From positions 186,001 through 250,000 of the forward strand of contig JAEUWP010000360.1 in the NCBI GenBank assembly GCA_018524725.1: DNA of 64,000 nucleotides. Reading direction: 5' to 3'. Source of the stretch: Podaxis mareebaensis. Its lineage: Eukaryota; Basidiomycota; Agaricomycetes; Agaricales; Agaricaceae. Shown in pieces: positions 60,495-64,000 of this stretch (the first letter of the stretch is position 1; the number at the start of each line of letters is the position of its first letter). The notes under the pieces were generated by a model. The model was given only the letters and a program-made list of their open reading frames with translations. It had not been told where the DNA came from and did no database searches. Made by a program: the position numbers and the translations under genes.

Positions 60495-62892
60495 ATGCTC
60501 AACCTTCTCTTGACTTTGACTGCTCTTGCCACCACGGTCCTACAGACAACCGCGTTCGACAACAGTCGTTATGATAATGTAAGGTTGTGCATTCTTTTGA
60601 ATGCCATGGCTGATACACAATATCTCGACAGTTGGCGGTGTATGTGTAATGTTACGCGATCGACTGAACACCTTAAAATGACGTGAATGAACCAGTTACT
60701 GGGGTCAGAACTCATATGGCGCTGGCCATAGCGACACAGCTAATTACCAGAAAACACTATCATTCTATTGTAATGTGAGCGGCACCAACGCTGTTAAACA
60801 GGCGTGACAATGATTTGGATCTCAGGATGACACGATCAACGTGTTTCCCGTCGCATTTTTATATGTCTTCTTCGGTCCCGGTGGTGCTCCTGTCATCAAC
60901 CTAGCTAACGTGGGCAGCCCGTTACATACTACTTTTGCTACTTCTGAACTTCAGCTTATGACTAACGAGGGTCATAGACATGCAATCCCACCGATAACTC
61001 TACCTTCCCTGGGACAAATCTGGCAAACTGTGCTTCTCTTGCAGCTGATATTAGGGCTTGTCAAGCCAAAGGAAAGATCATTACTCTTAGCCTCGGCGGT
61101 GCTACTGGCTCGGTTGGGTTCGAGTCCGACAGTCAAGCGGAGGCCTTTGCGCAGACAATATGGGACATGTTCTTGGGGGGTTCTTCCTCCACCCGCCCCT
61201 TTGGTAACGCTATCCTGGACGGGTAAGGTCGATCCATGTCCATCATAATCGTATTAACCACGGCGAGGTTTTAGGGTGGACTTGGATATTGAAGGTGGTT
61301 CCTCAGCCCATTACTCCGCCTTTGTCAATCGCATCCGCTCCCTCGCTAGCGGAGGAAGCAAAAAGTGAGTCAGCCCTTACCCTGGAAGTGCGCCTTTTGA
61401 TGTTCCTTGTATAGGTACTATGTGACTGCCGCACCTCAGTGCGTGTATCCAGATGCGGCCCTCGGCGGGGTTTTGAATTCTGCGAACTTCGACGCTATCT
61501 ATGGTGAGATATCCGACACCGAGATGATGACCATTACCTGACACCTTCCCAAGTCCAGTTAGTTGCTGGCTTTCTTCTCGTGAGGGCCAAGAATTGAGAA
61601 TTTCGTCACGCAGGTTCTATAACAATCCTTGCGGTCTTCAGAATTTCAATTCTGCTTCTGTAAGTAAATCACACTTGTTGCGGTTGCGATCTTGGATGTC
61701 ATAGATTTGCAGAACTGGAACTTCGGGATCTGGTAAGGGAGTCTCCCCTTCCGTAAATCATGTACTAATTGCATTGAATGTGAAGGGATAATTGGGCCCG
61801 AACTATAAGCCCGAATAAGAACGTCAAAGTTTACATTGGCGCTCCAGCCTCAAGTTCAGCGGCAGGGGGAGGGTATGTTTCGCCTGACACTCTCAGGACA
61901 ATTGCAGTCCAAATGCGCAAGAGTTTTCCATCTTTCGGTGGTGTAATGCTTTGGGATGCTTCACAGGCTTACGGTACCTCATTCTGTACCCGAATGGCGG
62001 GATGTTGCTAATAGGTTTACAGCCAATGGAAGATACGACCAGGCGATCAAAGACGCATTGGTCGCTGCAGGAGGGACAGGGTTTACCTTCCCAGCTTGCT
62101 CCGCACCAGCGTGGGTTTCTGGGAACGCCTACACCGCAAACACAAAGGTTTCTTTTGAAGGGTGAGCATCGCTTTGGAGTAATTATAAGAATAGATCAAA
62201 CTAATCAGTGTTATGTCAGGTACATCTGGCAGGTAAACCTCTCCCCCAGCCCTAGATTACCCCACACGTTTTTACGATATGCACAGGCGAAATGGTGGTC
62301 TTCCTCTCAGCCGGCACATAATCCCAATGGAGATTGGAGTGCAAGTACGACGAATGCTGCCCCTATGATTTGACTTCGAAGTGAATTATCTGTTTACAGT
62401 TAGCGCTTGCGGTGGGAAAGCCGTTCCCCAATCCTCAAGCAGCGGTACTACTTCACGTAGCACTTCAACATCCTCGCCTATGCCGCCCGTAACTTCCACA
62501 ACTACATCGTCGACTCCATCAACCACACCAGGCGGAAATTGCGCCGGGATTTCCGTTTGGTCGAGCACTGTCACATACGATGGTGGTTCGCAAGTCGTCT
62601 ACAAGTAAGGGCTTAGCATGCCAATTATCCGACAAGTCGCTTATAATCTCAAGTGGACACCTCTGGACATCACTCTGGTGGACGCAAGCTGACACTCCCG
62701 GAGGTATGTACCCGCCTCCCCTCTCTGACGTGTCTCTAGTCTCACCCTGATCAAGGCGCTGCGGGTGTCTGGACCGACAATGGTCCGTGTGTAAGTGCTA
62801 AAGGAGCTACAGGAAAATTTTCCCAGGCTGCGCAGACCACGGTTCTTGCGAGCCCCACTCCAAGAAAAAGTTCCCGCTTTTTCTCCCTCTGA
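60495..62892 (+). CDS. GH18 chitinase with two C-terminal CBM5/12-like domains
   Basis: Family 18 chitinases cleave chitin in the wall or in food. Exon 1 (60495-60578) codes a signal peptide ([17 protein letters not shown]) then FDNSRYDN. An 8-base microexon (60632-60639, TTGGCGGT) gives LAV and joins to [10 protein letters not shown]. After more introns come [17 protein letters not shown] and [11 protein letters not shown], and the catalytic [10 protein letters not shown] (D-x-x-D-x-D-x-E), [23 protein letters not shown] and [11 protein letters not shown]. Two short chitin-binding repeats follow: [17 protein letters not shown]...IWQAKWWS and [18 protein letters not shown]...LWTSLWW. A Ser/Thr-rich linker sits between them. 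The frame continues about 33 residues past the second module to TGA 62890-62892; this tail may be real or a missed splice. Secretion is expected. The next gene is a paralogue. Confidence 0.92.
60632..60639 (+). other. 8-base microexon of first GH18 chitinase
   Basis: TTGGCGGT is flanked by introns 60579-60631 (53 bases, ends CGACAG) and 60640-60695 (56 bases, starts GTATGT and ends ACCAG). With the next base it codes LAV, which restores DN-LAV-YWGQ, the first beta strand of GH18. Skipping it would shift the frame. Confidence 0.85.
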
Positions 62893-63374
62893 GAGATGGT
62901 CCTCGTCTGATAGGGAAATTACCTATTCATCTGTACAGAATATTACTCGTTTATGCTATATATCCAAGTCCAGTTGTCTAAATTGAATTTACTGAGATTA
63001 CACGCTGGGGGGAAGACAGAATGTCCATTTTCCAGTATCTGTTCCGAAATAACCTGTGCCTCGAGGGCCGATCAGTTGTGCGTTTTGTCTTCTACGCAAG
63101 CGACATATGCACGCGAAGCTGATGACCACACGAATGACCTGGGAACCTTAACGTTAACTGTCACGAGCTGATTGGCCGCCTGCTCCATCTCCCCGCCTAT
63201 CGCGTCGATATGAATGCCATCCGGACGGCAAGACCTCGAACATAGAGCATCTTATGACTTTCCTGAAAAATAGCCATCCGATACGTGGCATTCCTGAATT
63301 CTCTTCGCAATCGCAGGGCTACATAAGGCCTTGGAGTGCCTAATAGAACGACGCAGTTCCGCCCCTGCCTCATA
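62893..63374. other. Intergenic between tandem chitinases
   Basis: These 482 bases carry the 3' end of the first and promoter of the second chitinase. No other gene is seen. A TACATAAGG at 63319-63327 is a weak TATA candidate for the second gene. Confidence 0.45.
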
Positions 63375-64000
63375 ATGATATTTTGGAGAGCTGGACTCGT
63401 CTTCTATATTCTCTTTTTCCTCGGACTGGTCGACTTACAACAAGCCGCAGCTTTCTCCAATGACCGTTCTGACAATGTAAGTTCCCAGATACCTTCAGGT
63501 GGGCCAACATTGATCCTCCCTACAGCTAGCAGTGTAAGCCGATCTTCCGCTAAGTAGTTTCAGAAACGTGTCATAATCACACTCCAGGTACTGGGGACAA
63601 GACTCTGCAGGCCATCAACAACGGTAAGCAGCATGAATGTAGAGAACCGCTGCATCACTAATTACACCACCCCTCAGATTGTCCTTCTACTGTCAGGACG
63701 ATACGATTGATGTGATCCCACTGGCCTTCCTATATGTGTTTTTTGGAGAAGGCGGTAAGCCCGTTGTGGATTTCTCAAATGTGAGTAGCAAAGTGTGTGG
63801 TTTACGCTGATGTTCACGAACTTCGTTGTCAGATATGCAGCCAGGGCGGAAAGGAATTCCCTAACTCGGATTTGGCGGATTGCTCCTTCCTGGCTTCCGA
63901 TATTAAACAATGTCAAGCTAAAGGGAAAGTAGTCACTATCAGCCTCGGAGGTGCTACAGCCAAAGTCGGATTTGCCAATGCCGCACAGGCCAACGATTTT
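63375..64000 (+). CDS. Second GH18 chitinase, 5' part (truncated by window end)
   Basis: The exon 63375-63476 codes an apparent signal peptide (LVFYILFFLGLVDLQQAAA) then FSNDRSDN. An 8-base microexon (63526-63533, CTAGCAGT) joins it to YWGQDSAGHQQR. Then come [73 protein letters not shown] and the start of the next segment at the window edge. The exon/intron plan is identical to the upstream GH18 gene, so this is a tandem duplicate. The catalytic DxxDxDxE lies outside the window. It is not known from here whether it carries chitin-binding repeats. Confidence 0.9.
63526..63533 (+). other. 8-base microexon of second GH18 chitinase
   Basis: CTAGCAGT lies between introns 63477-63525 (49 bases, ends CTACAG) and 63534-63587 (54 bases, starts GTAAGC and ends CTCCAG). 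With the next G it codes LAV, matching the microexon of the upstream paralogue at the same position in the protein. Confidence 0.85.

Overview
This window is nuclear DNA from a filamentous fungus, most likely a basidiomycete of the mushroom-forming group (Agaricomycotina). Genes are packed on both strands, often only 170-270 bp apart when divergent. Nearly every gene is cut by many short introns of about 45-60 bases with GT...AG ends and CTNAY-like branch sites. The content is typical fungal housekeeping: chitin deacetylase, chitinases, BLM10, AIM18-like, MDJ1, AP-3 and ECD/SGT1. I do not place it to genus. Continuous open frames are therefore mostly exon pieces, and the CDS spans below include introns; splice sites given are my reading of frame plus family conservation.

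Layout. 1-9,970: 3' end of a GPI-anchored chitin deacetylase, an SR-protein kinase (SRPK) with a very large spacer, a 2.3 kb region without a recognisable gene, and a STE20/FRAY-like kinase. 10,565-19,030: tRNA-Thr(AGU), COP9 signalosome subunit 6, the MCM5 replicative helicase subunit, an intronless PARG-like glycohydrolase, an intron-containing tRNA-Lys(UUU) and a C2H2 transcription factor. 19,670-32,725: an NRAMP metal transporter, Mediator subunit MED6, AP-3 sigma, an Ecdysoneless/SGT1-family protein, V-ATPase subunit F, TIM21, a phytanoyl-CoA dioxygenase-like enzyme and a mitochondrial chalcone-isomerase-fold protein (AIM18/46-like). 32,979-40,899: one very long, intron-rich BLM10/PA200 proteasome activator gene. 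40,900-43,431 is unassigned. 43,432-48,359: a tandem-CCCH RNA-binding protein and a choline/ethanolamine kinase. 48,360-52,368 is a gene-poor 4 kb stretch. 52,369-64,000: an MFS drug-efflux-type transporter, the mitochondrial DnaJ MDJ1, a small SET-domain protein, casein kinase 2 alpha, and two tandem GH18 chitinases, the second cut by the window end.

Most genes are unrelated neighbours, as usual in fungi. Small themes are visible: mitochondrial biogenesis (TIM21, AIM18-like, MDJ1), proteostasis (CSN6, BLM10, MDJ1), and cell-wall chitin turnover at both window ends. I saw no secondary-metabolite cluster, intact transposon, CRISPR array or obviously novel multi-gene system. The best leads are exon-level: an 8-base microexon conserved in both chitinases, a 21-base microexon that exactly encodes the lead-in of the second CCCH finger, and a PARG-like enzyme whose glycine loop departs from the classical form.
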